The translations under genes were made by a program, and so were the position numbers. A stretch of 55,584 bases of DNA from Burkholderiaceae bacterium (lineage in GTDB: Bacteria > Pseudomonadota > Gammaproteobacteria > Burkholderiales > Burkholderiaceae_D), in the NCBI GenBank assembly GCA_019751755.1, contig JAIENA010000181.1, positions 1-55,584 on the forward strand. Reading direction: 5' to 3'. Under the pieces are notes generated by a model, which had not been told where the DNA came from, made no database searches, and worked only from the letters and a program-made list of their open reading frames with translations. This document shows, in pieces, positions 27,396 through 35,663 of this stretch (the stretch's first letter is position 1; each line of letters begins with the position of its first letter).

Positions 27396-27725
27396 GTGTT
27401 CATTTCCAACGCCTACGCTCAAGCCGCCGCAGATCCTCTCGGCCTGGGTGGCAACCTCACCAGCTTCCTGCCGCTGATCCTGATGTTCGTGGTCATGTAT
27501 TTCCTGATGATCCGTCCTCAGCAAAAGCGCGCCAAGGAACAGAAAGCCATGATGGACGCGCTGGCCAAAGGCGACGAAGTCGTGACCGCCGGCGGCATCC
27601 TGGGCAAGGTTGCCAAGGTCGCCGACGTCTACGTGACCCTGGAAGTGTCTACGGGTAACGAAATGATCGTACAAAAATCGTCGATCACCACGCTGCTGCC
27701 AAAAGGCACGCTCAAAGCGCTGTAA
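27396..27725 (+). CDS. yajC: Preprotein translocase subunit YajC
   Basis: Accessory inner-membrane protein of the Sec translocon, 109 residues, the usual size. I choose the GTG at 27396 (FISNAYAQAAADP follows) with TTGGAG upstream; the ATG at 27348 would add 16 residues before the usual YajC N-terminus. One transmembrane helix lies at about 24-43 (FLPLILMFVVMYFLMIRPQQ), with the diagnostic RPQQKRAKEQ at its cytosolic end, then a small beta domain (GDEVVTAGGILGKV). YajC associates with SecDF and is encoded just before them here. Confidence 0.95.
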   Translation: MFISNAYAQAAADPLGLGGNLTSFLPLILMFVVMYFLMIRPQQKRAKEQKAMMDALAKGDEVVTAGGILGKVAKVADVYVTLEVSTGNEMIVQKSSITTLLPKGTLKAL

Positions 27726-27789
27726 TCCCTGACGGGCCCGCCGATCCAGCGTCGCCGGGCCCGTTTGCAACTCCTGAACGCAGATAACC

Positions 27790-29664
27790 ATGAATCGCTA
27801 TCCAGTCTGGAAATATATCGTCATTGCCATTACGGTGTTGCTGGGCGCACTGTATACGGCGCCCAACTACTTCGGCGAATCCCCTGCACTGCAGGTCACC
27901 AGCGGCAAGTCCACCGTCAAAGTCACGAGTGAGTTGACCGCCAAGGTCGAGCAAGTGCTGAAGCAGGAAAACCTCAAAACCGATGGTATCGCGCTGGACG
28001 GCGCCGGCAGCCACGTTTCCGTGCGTGCCCGCTTCTTCGACACCGACACCCAGTTCAAGGCCAAATTGGCGCTGGAACGCGCGCTGAACCCGGACGCCAC
28101 CGATCCCGCCTTTATCGTCACCAATAACCTGACCGCCAACACGCCGGCGTGGATGCAGAAAATCCGTGCGCTGCCGATGTACCTGGGCCTGGACTTGCGC
28201 GGCGGCGTGCACTTCCTGATGCAAGTGGACGTGCAGGCCGCGCTGGAAAAGCGCGTATCGGGCATCCAGACGTCGGTACGCAGTGCGCTGCGTGACAAAA
28301 ATATCCGCCACGCCGGCATCGAGCGCAAGGGCAACACCGTGGAAGTGAAATTCCGCGATGATGACACCCGCAAGAAAGCCCGTGCAATTATTGATGATCA
28401 GAAGGACCTGAACATCGTCGACGGCGCACCAAGCGCGGACAGCACCGAGTTGAAACTGGTGTTGAGCCTGAAACCAGCCGCGCTCAAAGAAGCGATGGAC
28501 AATGGTGTGAAGCAAAACATCGCGACCCTGTCCAAGCGCGTCAATGAACTGGGCGTTACCGAACCCGTCATCCAGCAGCAGGGCGCCGACCGTATCGTGG
28601 TGCAACTGCCGGGTGTGCAGGACGTGGCCCGCGCGAAATCGCTGATTGGCCGTACCGCGACGCTGGAAGTGCGCATGGTCGATGAAACCATCGTGCCGGG
28701 CACGGAACTGCAATCGGCGGTACCGTTCAATTCCGAGCTGTTTACCGTCGGCAAAGGCGTGCCGGTCGTGCTGTACAAGGACATCGTGCTGTCGGGTGAC
28801 TATATTTCCCGCGCCACCGCCTCGTTCGACCAGAACCAGCAGCCTGCCGTCTCGATCGACTTGAATGGCGACGGCGGCCGCAAGATGCGTGAAGCCACCC
28901 GCGACCGCGTCGGCAAGAAAATGGCCATCGTGCTGTACGAACAAAAAGGCAAACCGGAAGTGCTGTCGGTGGCCACCATCCAGAGCGAACTGGGCAGCAC
29001 GTTCCAGATCACCGGCATGGGCAACGCGGAAAACTCGGCGGAACTGGCGCTGCTGCTGCGCTCCGGCGCGCTGTACGCACCGATGACCGTGATCGAAGAG
29101 CGCACCGTCGGCCCTGCGCTGGGTGCTGAAAACATCCAGAAAGGCAAAATGTCGATGATCTATGGCTTTGCCGCCATCGCCATCTTCATGTCGGCCTACT
29201 ACATGCTGTTCGGCTTCTTCTCGGTGCTGGCGCTGGGCGTCAACCTGTTGCTGTTGATGGCCTTGCTGTCGATGATGCAGGCCACGCTGACGCTGCCAGG
29301 TATCGCGGCCATTGCGCTGGCGCTGGGTATGGCGATTGACGCCAACGTGCTGATTAACGAGCGTATCCGTGAAGAACTGCGTAAAGGCAATTCGCCACAG
29401 GCCGCCATTGCGGATGGCTTCAAGCATGCGTGGGACACGATTATCGACTCCAACGTCACCACCCTGATCGTCGGTGTGGCGCTGCTGGTGTTTGGTTCCG
29501 GTCCGGTGCGCGGTTTCGCCGTGGTGCACTGCCTGGGTATCCTGACCTCGATGTTCTCTGCCGTATTCGTTTCGCGCGGCGTGGTCAATCTGTGGTACGG
29601 CCGCAAGAAGAAACTGCAGTCGGTGTCGATCGGCACGGTCTGGGTTCCAGGCCAGTCGAAATAA
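27790..29664 (+). CDS. secD: Protein translocase subunit SecD
   Basis: Proton-driven component of 624 residues that pulls exported proteins through the Sec channel. It has a first helix at about 6-24, a large periplasmic region containing the P1 head and base (GLDLRGGVHFLMQVD near 137 is the SecD signature) and five C-terminal helices. The proton-path Asp lies in ALGMAIDANVLINERI near 517. Length is normal for betaproteobacteria. It starts 64 bases after yajC and is followed by secF after 12 bases. Confidence 0.98.
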   Translation: MNRYPVWKYIVIAITVLLGALYTAPNYFGESPALQVTSGKSTVKVTSELTAKVEQVLKQENLKTDGIALDGAGSHVSVRARFFDTDTQFKAKLALERALNPDATDPAFIVTNNLTANTPAWMQKIRALPMYLGLDLRGGVHFLMQVDVQAALEKRVSGIQTSVRSALRDKNIRHAGIERKGNTVEVKFRDDDTRKKARAIIDDQKDLNIVDGAPSADSTELKLVLSLKPAALKEAMDNGVKQNIATLSKRVNELGVTEPVIQQQGADRIVVQLPGVQDVARAKSLIGRTATLEVRMVDETIVPGTELQSAVPFNSELFTVGKGVPVVLYKDIVLSGDYISRATASFDQNQQPAVSIDLNGDGGRKMREATRDRVGKKMAIVLYEQKGKPEVLSVATIQSELGSTFQITGMGNAENSAELALLLRSGALYAPMTVIEERTVGPALGAENIQKGKMSMIYGFAAIAIFMSAYYMLFGFFSVLALGVNLLLLMALLSMMQATLTLPGIAAIALALGMAIDANVLINERIREELRKGNSPQAAIADGFKHAWDTIIDSNVTTLIVGVALLVFGSGPVRGFAVVHCLGILTSMFSAVFVSRGVVNLWYGRKKKLQSVSIGTVWVPGQSK

Positions 29665-29676
29665 GGGGTAAAAGAC

Positions 29677-30705
29677 ATGGAATTTTTCCGCATTAAAAAA
29701 GACATCCCGTTCATGCGCAACGCGTTGGTCTTCAACGTGGTTTCCGCGCTGACCTTCGTGGCGGCCGTGTTCTTCCTGTTCCACAAGGGCTTGCACCTGT
29801 CGATCGAATTCAAGGGCGGCACCGTGATGGAAGTGCAGTACCAGCACGCGGCCGACCTGGAAAAGATACGGGCCACCGTGGCCGGCATCGGCTACGACCA
29901 TCCTGAAGTCACCACCTTCGGCACCGCGCGCGACGTGATGCTGCGCCTGCCGATTTCCGGCGCCGCCGGCAAGGACGCCGCCGGTGCCTCGGCGCTGGTG
30001 TTTGAAGCGCTGTGCAAGGCCGATAACGGCAGCATCAAGCGCGTTGACACCACCACCGACAAGGGCGAGCAGGTAACGAAGAGCGCCTGCGTCGATGCGG
30101 CCGGCAAGGAAGCGCTGGAACTGCACAAGGTGGAATTCGTCGGCCCGCAAGTGGGCGAAGAACTGGCGCAAAACGGCTTGAACGCGCTGGTGATGGTGAT
30201 TGTCGGCGTGATGATTTACCTGGCGGTCCGCTTCGAGTGGAAATACGCGGTGGCGGCCATCATCGCCAACTTGCACGACGTGGTGATCATTCTCGGCTTC
30301 TTCGCCTTCTTCCAGTGGGAATTCTCGCTGACCGTGCTGGCCGCTGTGTTGGCGGTGCTGGGTTATTCGGTCAATGAATCGGTGGTGATTTTTGACCGTA
30401 TCCGCGAAAACTTCCGCAAGCAGCGCAAGGCATCGGTGCATGAAGTGATCGACAACGCGATCACCTCGACCATCTCGCGCACCATCATCACCCACGGCTG
30501 CACCCAGATGATGGTGCTGTCGATGCTGGTGTTCGGCGGTCCGACCCTGCACTACTTCGCCATGGCGCTGACCATCGGTATCTGCTTCGGCATTTATTCG
30601 TCGGTGTTCGTGGCGGCCGCGGTCGCCATGTGGCTGGGCGTGAAGCGTGAAGACTTGATCAAGCCGGTCAAGGAAAAAGACGAAACCGACGGCGCTGTGG
30701 TGTAA
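29677..30705 (+). CDS. secF: Protein translocase subunit SecF
   Basis: Partner of SecD, 342 residues, six helices. The first helix is at about 19-37, followed by the family signature LHLSIEFKGGTVMEV, a periplasmic domain and the C-terminal helix bundle with GYSVNESVVIFDRIRENF near 228-245. The periplasmic part has a longer loop than E. coli SecF (about residues 90-150, with AAGKDAAGASALVFEAL and a Cys pair), giving a slightly larger protein than the usual 310-325. The operon ends at the hairpin 30727-30759. Confidence 0.98.
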   Translation: MEFFRIKKDIPFMRNALVFNVVSALTFVAAVFFLFHKGLHLSIEFKGGTVMEVQYQHAADLEKIRATVAGIGYDHPEVTTFGTARDVMLRLPISGAAGKDAAGASALVFEALCKADNGSIKRVDTTTDKGEQVTKSACVDAAGKEALELHKVEFVGPQVGEELAQNGLNALVMVIVGVMIYLAVRFEWKYAVAAIIANLHDVVIILGFFAFFQWEFSLTVLAAVLAVLGYSVNESVVIFDRIRENFRKQRKASVHEVIDNAITSTISRTIITHGCTQMMVLSMLVFGGPTLHYFAMALTIGICFGIYSSVFVAAAVAMWLGVKREDLIKPVKEKDETDGAVV

Positions 30706-30726
30706 TAGCGCCACTGTGTCACACCG

Positions 30727-30759
30727 AAAACGCCGGGTCACGACCCGGCGTTTTTTTTT
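30727..30759 (+). terminator. Rho-independent terminator after secF
   Basis: CGCCGGGT (30731-30738) pairs with ACCCGGCG (30743-30750) around CACG and is followed by nine T residues. It ends the queA-to-secF unit 18 bases before the next start codon. Confidence 0.95.
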
Positions 30760-30776
30760 AACCTCACCCTTCAATC

Positions 30777-31469
30777 ATGAGTCGTGCCGGCCGTCTTTTC
30801 CAGCTGATGGATGCCCTGCGGGGCAACCGCCGTCCCGTCACGGCGGCGGCACTGGCCGCGCAGTTGGGCGTGTCCGAACGCACCATCTACCGCGACATGC
30901 AGACCCTGGCCGAACTGGGGGCGCCGCTGCAGGGCGAGGCCGGTGTCGGTTACATGCTGCGTGCCGGCTTCTTTTTGCCGCCGCTGATGTTTGGCGCCGA
31001 TGAACTGGAAGCGCTGGTGCTGGGCGCGCGCTGGGTCAAACGGCAAGGCGATGCGGAGCTGGCGAACGCGGCGGCCAGCGCGCTGGCCAAGATCGCCACC
31101 GCCTCGCCCAAGGATCTGCGCGACAGCATGGCGGAAACCAGTTTATGGGTGCCGCTGGGTATGGAAGAGCCGCCCGATGAAACCTTTATTACGCCGACGC
31201 GGCTGGCCATCCGCCACCAGCACAAGCTGCGCATCCATTACAGTGACGAGCAGGGCCGGACCTCGGAGCGGGTGGTGTGGCCGTTTGCGCTGGCCTACAT
31301 GGAAGGCAAGCGCCTGCTGGCGGCGTGGTGTGAAATGCGTGCCGCGATGCGCCATTTCCGCATCGACCGGATCCAGGCCGCCGCGACGATTGCCGAGCGC
31401 TATCCGACGCCGCGCCATGCGCTACTGAAGGCATGGCGCGCTGAAAACAATATCCGCGACGATGCGTGA
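30777..31469 (+). CDS. YafY-type transcriptional regulator (HTH_11 + WYL)
   Basis: DNA-binding regulator of 230 residues. The N-terminal winged helix spans about 6-60 (RLFQLMDALRGNRRPVTAAALA, then LGVSERTIYRDMQTLAEL), and the C-terminal WYL domain lies at about 135-215 (KLRIHYSDEQGRTSERVVWPFALAYMEGKRLLAAWCEMR region). WYL domains sense small ligands or nucleic acids. The ATG follows the secF terminator by 17 bases, so it needs a promoter of its own, possibly overlapping that hairpin. The downstream glutathione transferase has a GACAG-AAA-CTGTC dyad in front of it, a candidate target. Confidence 0.9.
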   Translation: MSRAGRLFQLMDALRGNRRPVTAAALAAQLGVSERTIYRDMQTLAELGAPLQGEAGVGYMLRAGFFLPPLMFGADELEALVLGARWVKRQGDAELANAAASALAKIATASPKDLRDSMAETSLWVPLGMEEPPDETFITPTRLAIRHQHKLRIHYSDEQGRTSERVVWPFALAYMEGKRLLAAWCEMRAAMRHFRIDRIQAAATIAERYPTPRHALLKAWRAENNIRDDA

Positions 31470-31488
31470 TGTCATCGTGCCGAGGCAA

Positions 31489-31610
31489 TTGCTTCAAGTG
31501 TGAAGCAACGCACAGAAGGACGCGCTCCCCAGGCTTACCATGGACGCGTCTCTTTCAGGACATCCCTAGTTTTGGACTTGACCCCGCTGCTCCCCGGCGG
31601 GGTTTTTTTT
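31489..31610 (+). ncRNA. Candidate structured small RNA or 3' UTR element
   Basis: Three possible hairpins follow one another after the WYL gene: TTGCTTCA-AGTG-TGAAGCAA (31489-31508), GACGCG paired with CGCGTC around 31519-31552, and a Rho-independent terminator CCCCGC/GCGGGG with T8 (31582-31610). The terminator lies 113 bases after the WYL stop, longer than needed for a plain operon end, which leaves room for a 3'-derived small RNA. No open frame of useful length is present. RNA identity is speculative; the terminator itself is firm. Confidence 0.3.
31582..31610 (+). terminator. Rho-independent terminator after the WYL regulator
   Basis: CCCCGC (31582-31587) pairs with GCGGGG (31597-31602) around a 9-base loop, followed by eight T residues. 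Confidence 0.9.
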
Positions 31611-31628
31611 GCATCCTCCGATACTACT

Positions 31629-31641
31629 GACAGAAACTGTC
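31629..31641. promoter_or_regulatory. Operator-like dyad before the glutathione transferase gene
   Basis: GACAG-AAA-CTGTC is a perfect inverted repeat 54 bases before the start codon, and a further CTGTC occurs 7 bases on. It overlaps a possible -35 CTGACA (31627-31632) whose -10 would be TCTTAT 18 bases on. The adjacent WYL regulator is the natural candidate to bind it; this is inference. Confidence 0.4.
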
Positions 31642-31694
31642 GCAGCGCTGTCTTATCATTTCTTTATCAGCCACCCACGATAAGGAGATATGCC

Positions 31695-32339
31695 ATGCGC
31701 CTGTACACCCACTCGATTTCCTCCAATGCCCGCCGCGTCAACATGGTGGTGGCGGCCCTGAATCTGGACGTGGAAATCATTGAGATCAACCTGGCCAGCG
31801 AGGATGACCGCCGCCGCCTCGGTGAAGTCAATCCCAACAGCAAAATCCCTGTGCTCGAAGACAATGGCTTCGTGCTGTGGGAGTCGTGCGCCATCATGCA
31901 ATACCTGGCCGACAAAACCGCCCAGCAGCGCGGCGAACCGGATCCGCTGTACCCGTCGGATATCCAGGTGCGGGCCGATATCAACCGCTGGATGTTCTGG
32001 GCCTGCCAGCATTTTTCGACGTCGATCGCCGTCTTGACGTGGGAGCGGATCTGGAAAGGCTTTGTTACCGGCCAGCCAGCCGACCCGCGCGAAGAAGCGC
32101 GCGGCTGTGAAGAACTGGCGCAATACGCCAGCGTGCTCGATGGCCACCTGAAAGGCCGGACCTGGCTGGTCGGCGAGCACGTCACCCTGGCCGACTACGC
32201 GGTGGCGGCGCCGCTGATGTACCGCGCCAAGGCCGCGCTGCCGGTGGAGACGTATCCCAACCTGCTGGCCTGGTTTGCCCGCATCGAGCAGTTACCGGCA
32301 TGGCAGCGCTCTGCCGACCCCAAGGCGATGGAAACCTGA
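31695..32339 (+). CDS. Glutathione S-transferase family protein
   Basis: Cytosolic GST of 214 residues. The ATG at 31695 has AAGGAG seven bases upstream; the frame opens earlier but lacks a signal. The thioredoxin-like domain shows YTHSISSNARRVNMV (Ser or Asn as the likely glutathione-activating residue near 8-11), NSKIPVLEDNG with the cis-Pro, and ESCAIMQYLADK with the Glu-Ser glutathione pair. The helical domain has LVGEHVTLADYAVAAPL, the conserved N-capping box. The layout resembles phi/theta-like bacterial GSTs; the electrophile conjugated is unknown. Preceded by a dyad that may be bound by the WYL regulator. Confidence 0.92.
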   Translation: MRLYTHSISSNARRVNMVVAALNLDVEIIEINLASEDDRRRLGEVNPNSKIPVLEDNGFVLWESCAIMQYLADKTAQQRGEPDPLYPSDIQVRADINRWMFWACQHFSTSIAVLTWERIWKGFVTGQPADPREEARGCEELAQYASVLDGHLKGRTWLVGEHVTLADYAVAAPLMYRAKAALPVETYPNLLAWFARIEQLPAWQRSADPKAMET

Positions 32340-32341
32340 AT

Positions 32342-32509
32342 ATGTGCATGATTTGCGAGACGGCGCGCCGGGCGCGCCAGCGGCAGGAAGCGGAACGATG
32401 CCGCCAGCAGGCGTTGCCGCAGCCAGAAAAAGCCGCCGAATTCCCTCGGGCGGCATGGGGCATGCCGCCAGGTTCGCCACGCGTTGACGCTGGCAGGGCG
32501 GTCGCGTAG
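32342..32509 (+). CDS. Possible small Cys-containing protein, 55 residues
   Basis: Open frame starting 2 bases after the GST stop: MCMICETARRARQRQEAERC, then Gln/Pro/Ala-rich sequence to a TAG at 32507. Three cysteines include a Cys-x2-Cys at residues 2-5 and Cys20, with an Arg/Gln-rich helix between. There is no clear ribosome site, so expression would need coupling to the GST. The second half overlaps a strong hairpin (32449-32469), which argues that the sequence may serve as RNA rather than protein. Weak call. Confidence 0.3.
   Translation: MCMICETARRARQRQEAERCRQQALPQPEKAAEFPRAAWGMPPGSPRVDAGRAVA
32449..32469. other. Strong hairpin in the GST/aminotransferase gap
   Basis: GGCGGCAT pairs perfectly with ATGCCGCC around GGGGC. 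It lies between two convergent genes (stops at 32339 and 32566) but has no T run on either side. It may protect or terminate mRNA ends in a Rho-assisted way. Nothing else is evident in the 226-base gap apart from the small frame at 32342. Confidence 0.4.
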
Positions 32510-32565
32510 CCTCCACCTGACGCCATGCATACGGTCCTACTGCATGCATGGCTGTCGGGCCCGGA

Positions 32566-33756
32566 TTACTGGGCGTGCTGCAGTCCGCGCTCCAGTTCCG
32601 CCACGCCGGATGCCACATCGGCGTCAAAGCCCAGGTCTTTCATCGTCGAGCCCAGCGCGTGCAAGGTGCGGAACAGGTTGTGTTCGCGGCACTGTTCGCC
32701 CATCTGGCCGATACGCACGATATTCAAGCCGAACGAGCCGGCAATTTCGACCCGGTATTTCAGCGAAATCTGCTTGCAGATATCCGCGCCTTTGATGCCA
32801 TCCGGGACATTGATGCCGACCACGGAATTCAAACGCGACTCCGCCGGGGCAAACAGTTGCAGGCCCATCGCTTCGATGCCGCGCTGCAAGCCCAGCGAGC
32901 AGCGCAGGTGGCGTTCGAAGCGGCCTTCCAGGGTTTCCTTGCACACCAGGTGCAGCGCTTCATGCAGCGCCAGGATGCCCGACACCGGCGCCGTGTAGTG
33001 GTACGACGCGTTGTGCCAGAAGTTTTCCGCCAGTTTGGCGTCCAGGCACCAGTGCGGCGGCGCGGTGCGGCGGCTGCTGATGCGCTCCCAGGCCCGCTCG
33101 GAGAACGCGATCAGCGACACGCCGGGAATCGACGACAAGCCCTTTTGGCCGCCCGACACCACGGCATCGATCTTCCAGTTATCCATTTCGCACGGCATCG
33201 TGCTCAACGTGCACACGGCATCGACTATCACATAGCAGCCATATTCGGCGGCCATGCGGGTGATCTGCGGCAGGTGGCGGTTGAACACGGTGGACGAGGT
33301 TTCGCCCTGCGCGATGGTCAGTACTTCCGGCTTGAAGCGTTCCAGGTGTTCACGTACCACCGCCACTTGCGCGGCCTCGCCGTCCGGCACGTTGATGGTT
33401 TCGACCACGCCGCCGATACGGCCCGCCATCTCGGCAAAGCGCTTGCCGAAGTAACCGTTGCACACGCTCAGCACGCGGGTGCCCGGATACACCAGGTTGG
33501 CCACGCTCATTTCCATCGCCGCCGAACCGGGACCGGCCACGCCAAGAATCCAGCGCGATTCAGTCTGGAACACATAGCGCGCCATTTCCTTCATCTGGTG
33601 GATCACCTTGGCCATGGTGTCGCCCAGGTGGTTGATGACGATGGAATTGGCTTGCGCAACCGTATGCGGGATCGGCACGGGGCCGGCGCCCATCATCAGC
33701 AACGGTTCGGAAGGGAGGATGAGGTTAAGGCTGTCGACTTGCGGGGCGGCGATCAT
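32566..33756 (-). CDS. Class V PLP aminotransferase (alanine--glyoxylate type)
   Basis: Pyridoxal-phosphate enzyme of 396 residues, most like alanine/serine--glyoxylate aminotransferases, which make glycine from glyoxylate. The ATG at 33756 is chosen because the homologous N-terminus begins just after it (LMMGAGPVPIPHTV); upstream frame sequence is low-complexity and unsupported, and no strong ribosome site is seen. Lys205 in SGGQKGLSS is the Schiff-base Lys, preceded by VIVDAVCTLSTMP with the cofactor Asp. The C-terminal substrate domain has FGLNIVRIGQMGEQ. Pyridoxamine--pyruvate aminotransferase belongs to the same family and cannot be excluded. Monocistronic. Confidence 0.87.
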   Translation of the reverse strand: MIAAPQVDSLNLILPSEPLLMMGAGPVPIPHTVAQANSIVINHLGDTMAKVIHQMKEMARYVFQTESRWILGVAGPGSAAMEMSVANLVYPGTRVLSVCNGYFGKRFAEMAGRIGGVVETINVPDGEAAQVAVVREHLERFKPEVLTIAQGETSSTVFNRHLPQITRMAAEYGCYVIVDAVCTLSTMPCEMDNWKIDAVVSGGQKGLSSIPGVSLIAFSERAWERISSRRTAPPHWCLDAKLAENFWHNASYHYTAPVSGILALHEALHLVCKETLEGRFERHLRCSLGLQRGIEAMGLQLFAPAESRLNSVVGINVPDGIKGADICKQISLKYRVEIAGSFGLNIVRIGQMGEQCREHNLFRTLHALGSTMKDLGFDADVASGVAELERGLQHAQ

Positions 33757-33867
33757 TACTTGAAAGAATGTTAGTTGAAATTGAAATGAATATATCACCA
33801 ATCCGACTAACGTTATTGCATCGCACAAATATGGACTGTAGAGCCGGCTTACTAATAGGCGTGGTGC

Positions 33868-34719
33868 CTACAGCATCAGCACCGCAATCAGCGACGTCAC
33901 TTCTTCTTCCGACTCGCGCAGGATGCTATCGAGGGTGCCGTCGCCGACCACGAAGTCGATGGTGCGGGCGCCGGCGCGGGTGGTGGCGCCGGGGGGCTGG
34001 TGCAGGGGCGAGGGGACGGGCGCCAGGTCGTTGGCCAGCAGCAGCGTGTCGCCCAGGTTTTCCGGCGGCAGCGCGCGCAAGCCTTCCCACATGGCTTCCA
34101 CGGAATTCATCACGGTTTCGGGCATGTTCAGCTTGCGCAGCACACCGCGGCCGATTTCCACTTCGCCGTGTTCGACCCAGTCTTGCGGGTGGCCATCGAG
34201 GATGCCGGGGAATTCCTGCGCCCGTGACAGCATGTAAAAGCCGCCCACTTCGTGCACGATGCCGGTAAACAGCGCCGTATCGGGATCGACATGGGTGACG
34301 CGGCGCGCCAGCACCTGCGCCAGCGCCGCCACGTGGGCGGTGTGCTCCCACAGTTGCGACACCATGGCTTTCAAGGCGGGATCGGTAATGGCGCTGCCGA
34401 GCTGGCGGACAATCAGCGACGCCACCAGCGACTGCAAGGTGCGCACGCCAAGGCGCTGGACTGCCGGGCGCACGCCGGAAATGGGTGTGCCGGACCGGTT
34501 GTAGGCGACGGCATTGGCGATGGCGACCGTGCGGGCCGCCATCAGCGGATCGGCCTGGATCAGTTTGACGGCCGTGTCGGCATGGCATTCGGGATCGTTG
34601 AGCGCCCGTTGCAATTTCAGCGAGGCCGCCACATTGGTCGGGAATACAAGTTCCCCCCGCGCTGCCTGCGCGGAAATGTGTTGGAAGGCGGCCAGTCGGT
34701 TGATTGCGGAAGTATCCAA
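33868..34719 (-). CDS. HDOD domain protein
   Basis: Regulatory protein of 283 residues with an HDOD domain at about 20-220, a degenerate HD phosphohydrolase fold used in two-component, motility and stress signalling. Landmarks: PTNVAASLKLQRAL, LIQADPLMAARTVAIAN, QRLGVRTLQSLVASLIV, then LWEHTAHVAALAQVL and GIVHEVGGFYML, where classical HD enzymes have HD and DxG. The best start is TTG at 34719, with AGGG eight bases upstream; GTG at 34755 in the same frame is the alternative and would add 12 residues. No receiver or GGDEF domain is attached. Partner unknown. The last 40 residues are acidic (RESEEEV). Confidence 0.8.
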   Translation of the reverse strand: MDTSAINRLAAFQHISAQAARGELVFPTNVAASLKLQRALNDPECHADTAVKLIQADPLMAARTVAIANAVAYNRSGTPISGVRPAVQRLGVRTLQSLVASLIVRQLGSAITDPALKAMVSQLWEHTAHVAALAQVLARRVTHVDPDTALFTGIVHEVGGFYMLSRAQEFPGILDGHPQDWVEHGEVEIGRGVLRKLNMPETVMNSVEAMWEGLRALPPENLGDTLLLANDLAPVPSPLHQPPGATTRAGARTIDFVVGDGTLDSILRESEEEVTSLIAVLML

Positions 34720-34805
34720 AATGTTGCCCTGTGGAATTAATCCATTGTGACACACTGTGCTGAAATTTTCCGCAAAATTATGCGCCTAAAAAGCGCCGGG
34801 CGGGA

Positions 34806-35096
34806 TTATTCCGCCGCGCTGAAGATGGCGTCGCAGCCTTCCCGCGTACCTTCGGTATCCGCCAATTCATCGGCCAGCTCCAGGTCGAACAATTCTTCGA
34901 TGGCGTTGGTAAAGCTGTTGTGCTTGGTGGCGCCGATCAAGCGGTAAATCTCGCCATCATCGTTGCGGATGCCGATCAACAGCTTTTGCTGGCGTACTTC
35001 GTCCGGTGTGACGTGATCGAGCAACAGGTTGGTGGTGATTTGCTGGTCGAAGTCAGGCGCCGCGACGCCAGGAATCAGGGTGGTTTTCAGGGACAT
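34806..35096 (-). CDS. Hypothetical acidic protein, 96 residues
   Basis: Not recognised. The 96-residue frame starts at ATG 35096 without a clear ribosome site and lies 31 bases after the MarR gene on the same strand. It has a beta-rich core (LLIGIRNDDGEIYRLIGAT) followed by an amphipathic, strongly acidic C-terminal helix (IEELFDLELADELADTEG). No signal peptide, membrane segment or Cys motif. Composition and codon use match the surrounding genes, so it is probably real; it may share the MarR transcript. Confidence 0.6.
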   Translation of the reverse strand: MSLKTTLIPGVAAPDFDQQITTNLLLDHVTPDEVRQQKLLIGIRNDDGEIYRLIGATKHNSFTNAIEELFDLELADELADTEGTREGCDAIFSAAE

Positions 35097-35127
35097 AGGT
35101 TGGTTGAATGTTCTTGATTGTCGTAGA

Positions 35128-35565
35128 TTAGCGGTCGCCGCCGGCCGTGATCACTTGTTTCAGGCCGGACAGCGTTTTTTCAAGGGCGGCGAAATCATCG
35201 TCAGTAAAGTGCGCAAACACGGCGCCGCCTTTCGATACAACTTTGGGAAACACGTCGCGGAACACCTGGTCGCCCTGCGGCGTCAGGCGGATGAACCACG
35301 AGCGCTTGTCATCGAGACTGCGTTCGCGTTCGACCAGGCCTTTTTGCTCCAGCCGTTCGATCACACCGGTCAGCGTGCCCTTGGTAATCAGGGTTTTGTC
35401 ACCGAGGTCCTTATAGGACATGCCATCCGTGTTCCCCAGTGTGGCAATGATGTCGAATTGGGCATGGGTCAGTCCAGACTGCCGCACGTGCTCACCCGAC
35501 AGGCGCTCAAAGCCCTGCATGCATTCGGCCAGCAGCCGGATACTCCTCAAATATCGTTCGCCCAT
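35128..35565 (-). CDS. MarR family transcriptional regulator
   Basis: Dimeric winged-helix repressor of 145 residues, normal MarR length. The recognition region is MSYKDLGDKTLITKGTLTGVIERLEQKGLVERERS, with the wing DDKRSWFIRLTPQGDQVF just after it, both standard. A perfect TATAAT (35579-35574) ends only 8 bases before the ATG, so the mRNA would be leaderless or almost so. The divergent gene is a DMT-type exporter with a palindrome in front of it (35651-35660), a likely target of this regulator by the common MarR-transporter arrangement. Ligand unknown. Confidence 0.9.
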   Translation of the reverse strand: MGERYLRSIRLLAECMQGFERLSGEHVRQSGLTHAQFDIIATLGNTDGMSYKDLGDKTLITKGTLTGVIERLEQKGLVERERSLDDKRSWFIRLTPQGDQVFRDVFPKVVSKGGAVFAHFTDDDFAALEKTLSGLKQVITAGGDR

Positions 35566-35573
35566 AGGCCTTG

Positions 35574-35660
35574 ATTATAGCGCCCCGTATTGCATCCGGC
35601 AGCGGCGACCGTACGCCAGGCACGCAGCCACGGTACTATATGCGGCTTACGTCTATAGAC
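35574..35660. promoter_or_regulatory. Divergent MarR / DMT control region
   Basis: The minus strand has TATAAT at 35579-35574 for the marR-like gene. The plus strand has the perfect palindrome GTCTATAGAC at 35651-35660, ending 3 bases before the transporter ATG. That position could block ribosome or polymerase access, and MarR proteins typically bind such dyads; binding is inferred. Confidence 0.4.
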
Positions 35661-35663
35661 AAA

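Noticed and set aside
27712..30774. Minus-strand open frame of 1020 codons
   Set aside because: It lies exactly opposite secD and secF, is rich in His, Arg, Gln and Gly as expected for the antisense of GC-rich codons, and has no domain or ribosome site.
31500..31694. N-terminal extension of the glutathione transferase
   Set aside because: It spans a strong terminator and the dyad; AAGGAG at 31682 supports the start at 31695.
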